Source: Mytilus californianus (lineage: Eukaryota > Mollusca > Bivalvia > Mytilida > Mytilidae). From it: a DNA stretch of 64,000 bases. Position 1 is the stretch's first letter. The number at the start of each line of letters is the position of its first letter. Both the position numbers and the translations under genes were made by a program. Where the stretch lies: NCBI RefSeq assembly GCF_021869535.1, contig NW_026262679.1, forward strand, positions 85,309,143 to 85,373,142, written 5' to 3'. Shown here in pieces: positions 32,501 through 40,085 of the stretch. The notes under the pieces are model-generated. The model made no database searches. It was not told where the DNA came from and saw only the letters and a program-made list of their open reading frames with translations.

Positions 32501-32978
32501 AAAAATATTAGTTTGCAATGTCCAGTGGTCAATATTACAAAGATATTTAGGATACTGGCACACTATAAACTTAATTTTTCCTGTACCTATAAGATATATA
32601 TTGTATAGTATATGAAAAAGTTTGTTGTTATTTTCAGCAAGTAATTATATATTAAGAAAAGACTGATGAAAATGCTCTAGAATTGCACTCATATAAATAA
32701 ATGCATCACAAAAAATCACTTCCACTATATATCAAGAAATAAACTGTTGGAGAAATATATGTATGTGAAATTTTTATCAGTTTTTAATTAAAAGAATTTT
32801 TTTTGCAGGTGAAGAAAATTGGGTAACTGTTGAAAAAGATAAATCTGGAGAATGCCATGAAATGGAACCTCCCACTCACAATAACCATGTCTCCCAACCA
32901 AAGTCAATCAGGACTTCTAGTAGTAATCCAGAACTAAGCAAATCCAAACAAGACAAAAATAAATGTAAAATGTCTTGA
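14525..32978 (+). CDS. TICAM-like TIR adaptor with RHIM-like motif and UBA-like domain (whole gene, 8 coding exons)
   Basis: Joining 14525-14597, 16488-16535, 17881-18873, 20310-20715, 24402-25186, 26419-26517, 29078-29167 and 32809-32978 gives 2664 nt (887 residues plus stop) with GT/AG at every junction and intron phases 1,1,1,2,1,1,1. Predicted layout: disordered N-terminus, TIR (about 104-255), charged helix (about 262-318), RHIM-like VIIGDKAKI (478-486), Ser/Glu-rich linker (508-768), UBA-like domain (about 770-816) and a basic Ser-rich tail. TIR followed by RHIM is the layout of TRIF (TICAM1), a cytosolic Toll-receptor adaptor that signals through RIP kinases and TRAFs. By inference this is an innate immune scaffold in which the UBA-like domain may bind ubiquitin. 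The start ATG at 14525 has A at -3 and G at +4, with an in-frame TGA six bases upstream. Exons 3-8 are firm; exons 1 and 2 rest on splice signals and frame. The orthology name is inferred from spacing and not tested. Confidence 0.88.
14738..15105 (+). mobile_element. foldback element with CRE-like sites, copy 1
   Basis: The left part holds two TATGACGTCA sites (about 14773 and 14812) and TCACGTCAC. The right part (14949-15103) is an imperfect palindrome: TTCCACCACTATATC... against ...GCAGTAGTGGAA, with inner arms CAGTTAAATTTTAAATATTT and AATTTTAAAATTTGACTG. A second copy lies in reverse orientation at 50957-51330. It starts 140 bp inside the first intron of the TICAM-like gene. Confidence 0.8.
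15873..16075 (+). repeat. GATGTGGTATGATTGCC mussel repeat copy
   Basis: Starts AGAAGATGTGGTATGATTGCC and runs through CTCCACAAGAGACCAAATGAC, CGGCCTTCAACAATGAGC and AAGACCCGAAATGACAAATG. It lies in intron 1. Confidence 0.85.
16122..16290 (+). repeat. TA microsatellite and duplicated poly-G/poly-T repeat
   Basis: (TA)n at 16122-16138 is followed by two ~80-bp units, each with a G-run, T-run, second G-run and then TCAATxTGCAACAGCATAG plus TGTATTGCACAAAAGC. The related sequence is at 9100-9300. Confidence 0.8.
16288..16467 (+). repeat. dispersed repeat (CTGTGTCAGAAACCTAT family), copy 2
   Basis: Matches 9316-9505 from AATATAAATTCAAATCATATAACC to CAACTGTTCATGG. It ends about 20 bp before microexon 2 of the TICAM-like gene. 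Confidence 0.8.
16488..16535 (+). CDS. TICAM-like gene, coding exon 2 (48-nt microexon)
   Basis: The acceptor TTACTGTTTCAG precedes 48 nt reading QRSRRNDPSGAIPRT, followed by the donor CAA|GTAATG. The length is a multiple of three, so skipping it would keep the frame. The Arg/Ser/Pro composition matches the start of exon 3. The donor is weaker than the others, and the exon lies only about 20 bp past the end of a dispersed repeat copy (16288-16467). This is the least certain exon. Confidence 0.58.
17543..17760 (+). mobile_element. MITE, TACTGTAAATTCAG family, in intron 2
   Basis: The left end TACTGTAAATTCAGAAATT and right end CATTTTTGAATTAACAGTA are inverted with a few mismatches. It carries TTTTTGCGAT and TTGCAATAATG blocks shared with the element at 27495. 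It stops about 120 bp before exon 3. Confidence 0.72.
17881..18873 (+). CDS. TICAM-like gene, coding exon 3: TIR domain and charged helix
   Basis: The exon encodes residues 41 to 371. After a Ser/Pro-rich linker comes the TIR domain: box 1 YDVMVLYSEAD (105-115), a conserved LQHLDHGFQRCTFTFVYLT segment for the middle strands, the CDWC motif with Trp182, then WCVVPVY and a Pro-rich loop before GVRRLIGDKIY (about 241-251). Spacing around WCSLSSETCLM fits TICAM-type adaptors. The position four residues after Trp182, where NAD-cleaving TIR domains carry the catalytic Glu, is Ser, so a scaffold role is likelier than an enzyme. Residues 262-318 are rich in Glu, Lys, Arg and Met with no Pro until later, suggesting a coiled coil. 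PTEGDD (351-356) fits the TRAF6 rule PxExx(acidic). A TAA just upstream in frame confirms that the exon begins at the TTAG acceptor. The donor is AAG|GTAAGA. Confidence 0.97.
18900..20280. other. intron 3, unassigned AT-rich DNA
   Basis: No repeat copy or coding sequence recognised apart from short A- and T-runs. Confidence 0.5.
20310..20715 (+). CDS. TICAM-like gene, coding exon 4: RHIM-like motif
   Basis: The exon encodes residues 372 to 507, mostly a Ser/Pro/Gln-rich disordered stretch. Near its end is a His/Tyr-rich segment (GIHIHYHQYYN), then NITADNVIIGDKAKILVGG. VIIGDKAKI (478-486) fits the RHIM pattern V/I-x-V/I-G-x-x-x-x-I/L/M, with Ile in place of the usual Gln at position 2 and Ala in place of the usual Asn. 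RHIMs build amyloid-like fibres between TRIF, RIPK1, RIPK3 and ZBP1 in vertebrates. The acceptor is TTTTCTTTTCAG and the donor TAG|GTAAGTAAG. The RHIM call is by pattern only; another beta-amyloid motif such as the Imd/PGRP cryptic RHIM is equally possible. Confidence 0.94.
20861..21376. mobile_element. MITE with TTAA target sites, 516 bp, in intron 4
   Basis: Perfect inverted ends AGTCATATGAAAC and GTTTCATATGACT are each flanked by TTAA (20857-20860 and 21377-21380). TTAA duplication is the piggyBac target site; no transposase is encoded. Confidence 0.82.
21425..21692 (+). mobile_element. tRNA-derived SINE
   Basis: The head GACCGAGTAGTCGAAGTAA resembles a tRNA A-box region and GAGGTTGCGAACCCC a B-box (GGTTCGAANCC). 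The conserved body CCACCAGTAAAAACTGGCCA and GAAATAGCCAATAGTGCTAAAAG leads to a (AATC)n tail. The arrangement fits the molluscan V-SINE-type elements (RUDI-like); the family name is not verified. Confidence 0.78.
22915..23012 (+). mobile_element. SINE 3' fragment
   Basis: AAACTGACCACCACGAAATAG, CAATAGTGCTGAAAGTGGC and the AATCAATCAATC tail match the 3' part of the SINE at 21425. The tRNA-like head is missing. Confidence 0.75.
23764..23926. repeat. long near-perfect hairpin in intron 4
   Basis: Arms 23764-23828 and 23862-23926 are 65 nt each and complementary at 62 positions by hand alignment, with a 33-nt loop. Each arm contains the core CATGCCATGCTCTATGCTC or its complement. No TIR-like flanking duplication was found. 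It is transcribed in either reading of the intron. Confidence 0.95.
24268..24345 (+). repeat. 24-bp minisatellite, three copies
   Basis: AGCTGTTAACATCAGAGTTA, AGCTGTTAATATTAGAATTA and AGCTGTTAACATCAGTTATT follow each other at 24-bp spacing, about 60 bp before exon 5. Confidence 0.75.
24402..25186 (+). CDS. TICAM-like gene, coding exon 5: Ser/Glu-rich linker
   Basis: The exon encodes residues 508 to 768, an extended low-complexity region rich in Ser, Thr, Glu, Lys and Pro with no recognisable fold. It contains PTEHEE (552-557), a fit to the TRAF6-binding rule PxExx(acidic), several SxSE clusters that could be phosphorylated, and a Pro/Ser stretch around SRPIKPFTANPASSPL. The acceptor is CTATATTTCAG; the donor AAG|GTTTGT matches exons 1 and 6. 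A 195-codon open frame on the opposite strand here is a shadow of the biased composition. Confidence 0.94.
25200..26418. other. intron 5, unassigned, with a SINE-like tail
   Basis: No coding sequence is seen. At 25985-26050, TTACCTCTGGACATTATGCAG followed by CAATCAATCAATC looks like the 3' end of another SINE, but no head is present. Confidence 0.4.
26419..26517 (+). CDS. TICAM-like gene, coding exon 6: UBA-like helices 1-2
   Basis: Encodes DDLEIQAVQQSLEMGYTQEQ and onward to LRQRRP (residues 769-801). The MGY loop (782-784) between two amphipathic helices is the ubiquitin-contact signature of UBA domains, and V-Q-x-x-x-E-M-G-Y is close to the UBA of the cIAP/BIRC family. The acceptor is ACTTGGACAG and the donor CCAG|GTTTGT. 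The exon boundary falls between helices 2 and 3. Confidence 0.94.
26700..26775 (+). repeat. truncated GATGTGGTATGATTGCC repeat
   Basis: ATAAGGCAGTGGAAAGATTGCC and AATGAAACAACAATCAACC are a diverged short copy in intron 6. Confidence 0.55.
26936..27130. mobile_element. MITE, TACTGTGGATTCATT ends, in intron 6
   Basis: The inverted ends TACTGTGGATTCATT and AATGAATCCACAGTA are perfect over 15 bp, including the TA dinucleotide expected of Tc1/mariner target sites. 195 bp, non-coding. Confidence 0.85.
27495..28932. mobile_element. MITE, TACTGTAAATTCAG family, split by a nested element
   Basis: The outer ends TACTGTAAATTCAGAAATTATTGC-like (left, 27495) and its inverted counterpart (ending 28932) flank about 170 bp of left and 45 bp of right MITE sequence. 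The middle is occupied by the hAT-like element at 27666-28886. Confidence 0.78.
27666..28886. mobile_element. non-autonomous hAT-like element, 1.2 kb, nested
   Basis: Perfect 15-bp inverted ends AGTGTTCCAGCTAGG and CCTAGCTGGAACACT, continuing into imperfect GGGCGG/GCCC-rich subterminal sequence. AGTGTTCC-type ends suggest hAT. No clean 8-bp target duplication was seen and no transposase is encoded. Confidence 0.75.
29078..29167 (+). CDS. TICAM-like gene, coding exon 7: UBA-like helix 3
   Basis: Encodes HHHFSINEILDALTGRTTRE and onward (residues 802-831). FSINEILDAL matches the third helix of IAP-type UBA domains, where a loop then a (S/T)-I-x-E-(I/L)-(V/L) helix closes the fold. The acceptor is TGATAATTTCAG and the donor CAG|GTTAGT, both phase 1, so skipping this 90-nt exon would keep the frame but remove helix 3. 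Confidence 0.93.
29384..31105 (+). repeat. hairpin-headed repeat, GTCCCCC family, in intron 7 (outer)
   Basis: The head GTCCCCCGCGTAAAGCG/TTGTGGGGGAC (29384-29411) follows a T-run and is followed by the (GTCC)n run. Units with GTTAGCGCTCTCACAGGTAC, TTCTTGCCAGATTTTTATAA and AGTTATGCCCCTTGGAAAT recur at about 29450, 30755 and 30915. The tail GCAACGTGGGGGACATTGG (31071-31089) repeats the right arm of the head. Interrupted by the element at 29563-30690. Confidence 0.88.
29563..30690 (+). repeat. hairpin-headed repeat, ATGCCCC family, nested copy 1
   Basis: The head ATGCCCCGCC...GGTGGGGGCATT (29564-29590) is followed by (GTAC)n at 29614-29628 and about six diverged ~160-bp units (TTTGCCTCAACCAAATGTTA, ACTTATACACAATGCTTATT, GTTCTAGAGTTATGCCC). 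The tail GCAAGCGGGGGCATCATCTG spans 30668-30687. It sits inside a T-tract of a unit of the outer element. Confidence 0.9.
31365..31530 (-). repeat. GATGTGGTATGATTGCC repeat, reverse copy
   Basis: The reverse complement matches 12060-12220 (ATGACTAGTG..., GAGCCTTGGCTCACACCGAAC, GAGACAACTCTCCATCC). It lies in intron 7. Confidence 0.85.
31540..32790. other. intron 7, unassigned AT-rich DNA
   Basis: Contains a (TA)n microsatellite near 31892-31910. No coding sequence or repeat copy recognised. Confidence 0.5.
32809..32978 (+). CDS. TICAM-like gene, last coding exon
   Basis: Encodes EENWVTVEKDKSGECHEMEP and a polar tail ending in KSKQDKNKCKMS before TGA (32976-32978). The acceptor is TTTTTTTTGCAG. 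No known motif is seen apart from the basic, Ser-rich end. It follows a 3.6-kb intron holding two nested hairpin-headed repeats. Confidence 0.93.
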
Positions 32979-33930
32979 TATATGTTTAATGAATAGCATT
33001 GTGAGCGATGCACTTCAATGCCAGTTCCAAAGAGGATGCCATCAATCTTTTATCATATACAAATGTAAATAACATAGGTAGGTTAATACACCAAAGTTTT
33101 TGTTGTTGTAAAAACGGACCTTTTCAAAATTCAACGAGAAAGGTTATGATTGAAACAGTTTTATGCTATGAAGACACAATTATCTCCGTTTGAATTTTGT
33201 TGTCTGCAAGTGAAGTATCTAGTATATATAATGAACAATTTTACATCACCTCAAAGAAGAAGAGGAGCTATTGGAATACCCTTAGCATAAATGTTGGCAT
33301 TGACATACACGTATAAGTTCACATTTGCAGCTAGTTCAAAGGAACCCAAAGAAATACAGTCAAATAGTCATGCAGATGCATCTTTGTGAGACAGACCCAA
33401 GATCAAATATTCCATATTTCATGGACAGGGCTGTGACTAAGTTTTGAAATTCATCACTAATATTAAATTATGTGTCTTAAGTTCAAATCGCAGAAAGTAG
33501 GTGACTTGTCTGCACATAAATTGGTATATGGATGCTTCTAGGGGAGTGTAGTAGCATCTAACAGAAATTAGGTCACTCTGACTTAAGATTTATTAAGCCT
33601 CTTTGGAGATTAGTTTGAATTTAGTAATCATAGGTTAAATTTTGATTTGTATTTTGATTTGTTGTTATAAAGATTTGCTAATTCCTCAACTATTGTGTTG
33701 TGAGTCCTGATAGAGATGATTTTTATTTTAAGTTTGGTATTTGAGGAAATGGAGATTGATAATCATAAGATACATTTCTGACTTGATATTCAGTAAATAA
33801 AATTATGAATATTATATTAATTGAAAGATAGTTTTTGAGTAATCAGATTAATCTAATTTTTGTCTTTATTATATAAATAATGTAATGGTCATCGAAATAA
33901 GATGACCGTGTGGTAGATTAATAAAATCAG
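32979..33930 (+). promoter_or_regulatory. probable 3' UTR of the TICAM-like gene
   Basis: AT-rich non-coding sequence follows the stop codon. AATAAA hexamers at 33796-33801 and 33920-33925 are candidate polyadenylation signals. No repeat element is recognised between the stop codon and these signals, consistent with a single-copy 3' UTR. Confidence 0.5.
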
Positions 33931-34127
33931 TTGTAGATTTCATTTTTTGTAAATGTCATTTTATTTTCTGGTTATTTTGAATTTCATGATATACACAACT
34001 GATTGAATCAGTGAATGACATCAACTAGAATGCAGATACAGTTACACCTCAAGATAATCCTATGGATTAAAAATGTATTTATTATGATAGTGTGCGAGTC
34101 AAAAAAGTTCCTCAATTGGAGAAATAT

Positions 34128-34312
34128 ATTTTCGTGGATTTCCTGGGCATAGGTTAATCACAAATTTAAACGTCCAATGATGTCAAATTTTCTAAAAGGT
34201 TTTTATGCAGACTCTGGCAAAAATGATGAAATCAAATATCCACGAAAATGCAATTTTTCCTCGATCCATGAAAATTCGTATCTAAGAAATAAACGAATCC
34301 ACAAATATGTAA
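34128..34312. mobile_element. fragment of a TACTGTGG-family MITE
   Basis: TTTTCGTGGATTTCCTGGGC, GATGAAATCAAATATCCACG and AACGAATCCACAAA resemble the inner and end sequences of the MITEs at 14049 and 26936, but the terminal TACTGT is not preserved. Confidence 0.5.
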
Positions 34313-34329
34313 GATTTGATTCATGTATT

Positions 34330-35240
34330 TGCTACATGGTTGGGTCATATTTAGTTGAGTATTTATAGGATATATAAAACTTATAAAACATCTGCAACAG
34401 ATCGCAAGTTAAACATTAGTTTATACAAGGACTTTATATGTACAGATAAATTTGTAAATTATATATGATTGAACTGTAATTTTTCTTTCTTAAGTGCTTT
34501 CTATAGAAATAGTTTAACATATGAGGTTTTGAATGTTTTAATCTTTATGACAGCTTATTTCCATTATTGCTCAACTTGGTTTACTTGCTTGTGCTATTAA
34601 TTACGATTTGAAATTCTTAATATCACTGAGATTAAAAAAATGTATTGAAATGAAAGGCTTCTATAAATTTTTATGAATATATGATGTACATAATTCATTT
34701 CTTGGTGCTCAAGACATTGTACAAAGTGCATGTGTGACTGTACATGCACTTACATGTTAAACATGCTTGATTCTCTTTTGTGTTAAAATATGTAAAAAGT
34801 CAGTAAAAGGTATAATCAGAATCAAAATATTTTTGAAAATAGGATTTTTTCATGATATTAAATTTGAGGGGCATTAATGCTTTCATACAATAATTTTGAA
34901 AAATAGCTTTACTATTAAATAAACAGGTTTTTCATTCACTTACAAACGTTAACCAGCAAACAATAAAAATTGTAAATGATGCCTCAGTTACCATTCAGGA
35001 AAATAGAATTTAATCAGTATTTTAATATGTGAATAATATTTATGAAATATTTTGAAGACTTACATTGTCATATTAGTTTTGTTGTATTAATCTTTTGTTT
35101 TTCTTCATTAAAAAACCTATATTTTCTGATTGGTCTTTTTGTTCAACCATAAGCTGAATAGAATTGTCAAAGATACAAAACAAAGTGCTTTAGTAATCAT
35201 TTTCTTTTTAATCATTGTCTATTTTCTTAATTACATATTG
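34330..35240. other. AT-rich DNA with no gene recognised
   Basis: No open frame with a domain and no recognised repeat. Confidence 0.45.
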
Positions 35241-35250
35241 ATTAGTTTTT

Positions 35251-35900
35251 GTCTCCCCTGGACGTAGTCAAAAAGCGAGACATAGGTATGCTGTTTCCGG
35301 CTTCGGCGTCGACGGCGATGGCGTCAACAATGTATTAGTTTGTGATTAGGTCTAGTTTATGGTGAACCACTAGTGGTAGGTCAATGATATTTGGTATGCA
35401 GTTGTATTAGCATTGGCACATCTCATTTCCATTGAGATTATTTGGCACTGCCCCCTCAGTCATGGTCTATTGACTTTGAAACTTTTGCTTAGTTTACATG
35501 TATTAGTTTGTGATTAGGTCAGTTCAAGATGAACCATTAGTGGTAGGCCAATGTTAATTGGTATGTAGTTGTATAAGCATTAGCACATCTCATTTCCATG
35601 GAGAATATTTGGCCCCACCCCCTCAGTCATGGTCTATTGACTTTGAAACTTTTGCTTAGTTTACATGTATTAGTTTGTGATTAGATCAGTTTAAGATGAA
35701 CCGCTAATGTTAAGTCACTGGTATTTGGTATGCAGTTGTATTAGCATTGGTACATCTCATTTCCATGGAGATTGTTTAGCCATGTACCTTCAGTCATGGT
35801 TCATTGACTTTGAATATTTGCATAACTTACATGTTAAAGTATTGCAATTTTAATTTCAACATTTGCATTATCAAAATTACAAAAAGGCGAGACATTTCTC
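35251..35900 (+). repeat. hairpin-headed repeat, GTCTCCCC family, three units
   Basis: The head GTCTCCCCTGGACG...AAAGCGAGACAT (35251-35283) follows a T-run and is followed by CGGCGTCGACGGCGATGGCG. Three ~175-bp units share TATTAGTTTGTGATTAG, GTATTAGCATTGGCACATCT and CATGGTCTATTGACTTTGA. The tail AAAAAGGCGAGACATTTCTC (35881-35900) repeats the right arm. Confidence 0.88.
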
Positions 35901-36316
35901 TGTATTAACAGTTTATTTTCAGAAGCAATTTCACTATTTAAAATCTTGTTGCTAAATGAGATGAATATTTGGTCAATTTGGTGTTGAATGAATTTTTTGT
36001 CAATGATGATTATTATGCTTATCTTAAACAAATTCCATAGGGCATAATGTCTCTGGCCCATAAGTTTACTTGTTTGTCCACCTTTTATTACTTTTTGTTG
36101 TCTGGACAGGGAATTCTTTTATATAGTAGATCCAATTCAGATCTGAACAAAGGACTTTATTAGAAAATTGGATTAAGTTTTATTTTTAATGAAAATTAAA
36201 TTTTTTTAGTGAGAAGGGGAAAGGTTGGCACTTGTACAGATGTCACTCTATCCTTCATGTTGCTGGATAATAGGTTGTTTTCTCATTTCTTCATTATTCT
36301 TCTATTTACACTTTAA

Positions 36317-36590
36317 GGTGGTACCTAACACTACAGGGAGATAACTCTGTAAAAATCAGCTAAACGTTTTAATTACGTTGTATTGTTAAGGAAATATTAA
36401 GCTTCTCAATGATCAAAATTAGTGTTTGTCAAACTGCTATATAACCAACGAAATTTTTCTGATAAAGTGGTTGGTTCAAATTTTTTGAAATTTTTATATT
36501 TTTGTCAAAGGGTCAAAGTAAACATTTTGTCAAAATTTTATGAAAATTAAACGAGCCAAATTAATATTAGTCAAGGTGTTGGGTACCACC
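36317..36590. mobile_element. MITE with TTAA target sites, 274 bp
   Basis: The ends GGTGGTACCTAACAC and GTGTTGGGTACCACC are inverted with one mismatch and are flanked by TTAA at 36313-36316 and 36591-36594. piggyBac-like target choice; no coding capacity. Confidence 0.88.
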
Positions 36591-36599
36591 TTAATTTTA

Positions 36600-37860
36600 T
36601 TTATTTATAATTGCAAATAGATTGCCATGCATATAACCAGTCTCTTAAAGTATTGCCTTTAGTAAAGTTAGTTGTGAAAATGTTTTTTTTCTGTAAAAAA
36701 ATAGCAAAGGACTATTATTGAATACCAAATACTGATTTAATTGTTTTATATGTTTTTAAAATGTTGTTTAAAGACAGTTTGTCAACACACAGAAATCTTA
36801 CCTATAATATTAAAAAAAAAATTAAAAAAAAAAAAATCAATAAATATTTCAGATGACAAACATCTTCATTAGTATGAGTAGCCTGGTGTAAAGTGGCATC
36901 ATATTGTATTCTTATTTTTAAAAAATCTTTAACATCATAGAAATTTCATCGATCCCATTTGAGTGCTAACAGTTTATCTTCAAAAATTTTCCAAGTGATT
37001 CTCACCTCCCTGGACCAAGCTGTGATGTGGTCAATGATGGTAATAGATAGTCGAGTCATAATTGCCTAAATTAACTTCTACAGTATAGATAGAAAAAAAA
37101 AATCTATATATGCAATAACAGTTTCCATATACCATTTTTTAACACTTGTATACTTAAAAAATCATCTACAATTGTAATGATTCTATGGTTGTTTCTTTTA
37201 TCAAGATTCAGTATCACATTAATTCAATCTAATTGAAATAAATATAACTACACCTCATATTCATTTGCTTATTTTTATGTCAAGGGTGAAAATGAGGAGC
37301 AGGTGAAATGAGCAATTTTAATTAAACTGACCCTTATTTAGCCAGCAGTTTTTATATTTCTTGTTAAATTATGTGTTTGTTGCAATAGTGCTATTAATGC
37401 AAGTATATATGATTTTTATTGGTTTTCTGTTGTTTAAAATAATATAATATATTTTGAATAAAAGTGCTTATTTATAAAGTAAGTGTTTTAAATGACATAG
37501 ATCATGGAACACTAATCATGTTTAAAATGTAAATGCAGGAGTGTATTGTTAATAAATATTTTCAATATTGCTTTTGATTTAAATATTTATTTGATGTATT
37601 CAATATAGGCTCTTCTTTTGCCTTTCTCCTTTTGAATACTGAATTGGGAGGAGTATAGAGACCATTGTTTATCTAAGTCCAGACCTTGATATCAATTTGG
37701 AAATTTAGGGAAATGAAGGCTTTGTGAACATTTTATTTTATTTGTCAACCAGACTTTGGCATGATTTTCCAAAACCACTAGAAAGTGTATCACAAGGGTT
37801 TAATATACATTGAAAATTGTGGTGAAAAAGTAAGTTTGTTCTTATGTTGTGCTGTTTTAC
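36600..37860. other. AT-rich DNA with no gene recognised
   Basis: Several A- and T-runs; no domain-bearing open frame. Confidence 0.45.
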
Positions 37861-37867
37861 CCCTTTC

Positions 37868-37990
37868 CCAGGTAAGGGGGGATGATTGAGCACTCACAAA
37901 CATGTTTAACCACACCACTTTCTTTATGTCTCTGTCCAAAGTCAGGAGCCTATAATTTAGTGGTTGCTGTCTGCCATATTTGGGTTTTCT
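37868..37990 (+). repeat. remnant of the Penelope-like element tail
   Basis: GGGGGGATGATTGAGCACTC, ACAAACATGTTTAACCACACC and TGTCCAAAGTCAGGAGCCT are a diverged version of the tail at 44885-44970. A still shorter, reversed trace lies at about 27380-27420. Confidence 0.6.
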
Positions 37991-38050
37991 TTATTGTTTA
38001 AGCATAAACCAGGTGATGAATGGTTTACGTTTTGTCATGCCTTTTATTTT

Positions 38051-39105
38051 TATGCCCCCGCTGTAGCGGAGGGGGCATTAAGTTTTACCCTTGTCCGTCT
38101 GTACGTACGTACGTCCCAAAGTTGGTTTCCGTTCTCTAACTTTAGTTTGCCTCAACCAAATATTATGAAACTTATGCAAAATGCTTATTACCACAAAACA
38201 CAGATCAAGTTTGAATTTTAGTTGCGTCACTTTAACCATTCTAGAGTTATGCCCCTTTACAAATGGAAAAAATGTTGAATTTTTCGTTTCCGTTCTCTTA
38301 CTTTAGTTTGCCTCAACGAAATGTTACGAAACTTACACACGATGCTTATTACCACTAAACACAGATCAAGTTTTAATTTTGGTGGCGTCACTTCAACCGT
38401 TCTAGAGTTATGCCCCTTTACAAATGGAAAAATTGCTGAATGTTTCGTTTCTGTTCTCTTACTTTAGTTTGCCTCAACCAAATGTTATGAAACTTATACA
38501 CAATGCTTATTACCACAAAATACAGATCAAGTTTGAATTTTGGTGGTGTCACTTTAACCATTCTAGAGTTATGCCCCTTTACAAATGGAAAAATTGCTGA
38601 ATTTTTCGTTTCCATTCTCTTACTTATGTTAGCCTCAACCAAATGTTATGAAACTTATACACAATGCTTATTAACACAAAATACAGAATAAGTTTGAATT
38701 TTTGTGGCGTCACTTCAACCGTTCTAGAGTTATGCCCCTTTACAAATGGAAAAATTGCTGAATGTTTCGTTTCCATTCTCTTACTTTAGTTTGCCTCAAA
38801 TAAATGTTATGAAACTTATGCACAATGCTTATTACCACAAAATACAGATCAAGTTTGAATTTTGGTGGTGTCACTTTAACCATTCTAGAGTTATGCCCCT
38901 TTACAAATGGAAAAATTGCTGTTTTTTTCGTTTCCATTCTCTTACTTATGTTAGCCTCAACCAAATGTTATGAAACTTATACATAATACTTATTACCACA
39001 AAACTCAGATCAAGTACAAATTTGGGTAGCATCACTTTTACTGTTCTTCAGTTATGTCCCTTTATAAACTTGTATGGTATGCAAGCGGGGCATCATCTGT
39101 GTCCC
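38051..39105 (+). repeat. hairpin-headed repeat, ATGCCCCC family, copy 2 with 161-bp units
   Basis: The head TATGCCCCCGCTGTAGCGGA...GGGGGCATTA spans 38051-38080 and is followed by (GTAC)n. Six units follow at a regular 161-bp period (TTTAGTTTGCCTC near 38141, 38302, 38463, 38624, 38785, 38946), each ending in GAGTTATGCCCCTTTACAAA. The tail GCAAGCGGGGCATCATCTGT is at 39081-39100. Since 161 is not a multiple of three, the short open frames here are not one protein. Confidence 0.93.
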
Positions 39106-39126
39106 ATGTACACATTCCCATTTATT

Positions 39127-40085
39127 AGTCCCCTACCAACAAAGTCGAAGGGGACTTTAGGTTTGCACTCCGTCCGTCTGTCCGTCTGTCTGTCTGTCTG
39201 TCCATCTGTCCGTCTGTCCATCCGTCAGTCTGGCAAATCAGCTTTCCACCCTTTTTTTCTTCGTTCTTGAAGATATTGATTGATTTGATATTTGGTATAT
39301 AGTTTTATCATGACAAGTTATAGATCAAGTTCAAATTTTCCGGTCTGATGATTTAGTCCAGAGTTATGGACCATAACTCTGGACCATATCTAATGTTAGA
39401 GTACTATGTTAAACCATATTTCTTTACAAAGGGAGATAACTCATTTTTTAAAAGACATTCTTTGTTAAATTATTTGAAGAATTTTTTGACAGGCTTGTTT
39501 GTTATTTAGTATAAACTAATTTTCTGAATGCTATATATATAAAAAAAAATTATGGAGAGAAATCCTTTAATTAGATAATAATCTATTTTTATTAATGTAT
39601 ATATTTTAATACATTACATTGTGTAGATAAAGGTTGTTGGCATTTTATAGATAAGTTACAAATCTATATTAGTTTGTGACAAATGAAAAAAAAAAATATT
39701 TGGAACTATTAATTATATCTGATTATAATTTGAAATAGATATACACTGTATTACATCATATCTAATTCTAGAGAATTATTAATCATATCTAATGTTTTTT
39801 TTCATCATGCTTATAAGATATTGATTGATAATTGGTATATAGTTTTATCATGACAAGTAACAGATCATGTTCAAATTTTTGTTTTGGTCTAATAATTTTG
39901 TGCAGAGTTATGGTCCTTGGACTTGAAAAATTCACTCATATAATCAGTTTTCAATACTGTTTTTAGTCATGCTTGAAGATATTGACATGATATTTACTTA
40001 TGTTTACACCATGACAAGTTATAGAACAAGTTAGCATTTTGTTCCAGTATAATGAATTTTTACCCAGTAGGGGACTATGTATTGC
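39127..40085 (+). repeat. hairpin-headed repeat, AGTCCCC family
   Basis: The head AGTCCCCTACCAAC...GAAGGGGACT (39127-39157) is followed by a (GTCT/GTCC)n microsatellite at 39171-39232. Units contain TTGATATTTGGTATATAGTT, ATCATGACAAGTTA and CAGAGTTATGG. The tail CAGTAGGGGACTATGTATTG (40065-40084) repeats the right arm. A TTATT run precedes the head. Confidence 0.88.

Noticed and set aside
38418-38964. Repeated frames MVEANISKRMETK in the 161-bp array
   Set aside because: The unit period is not a multiple of three, so frames shift and recur only every other unit; the array is non-coding.
38051-39105. CRISPR-like regular array
   Set aside because: Whole units repeat with no unique spacers, in a eukaryotic intron-rich genome.
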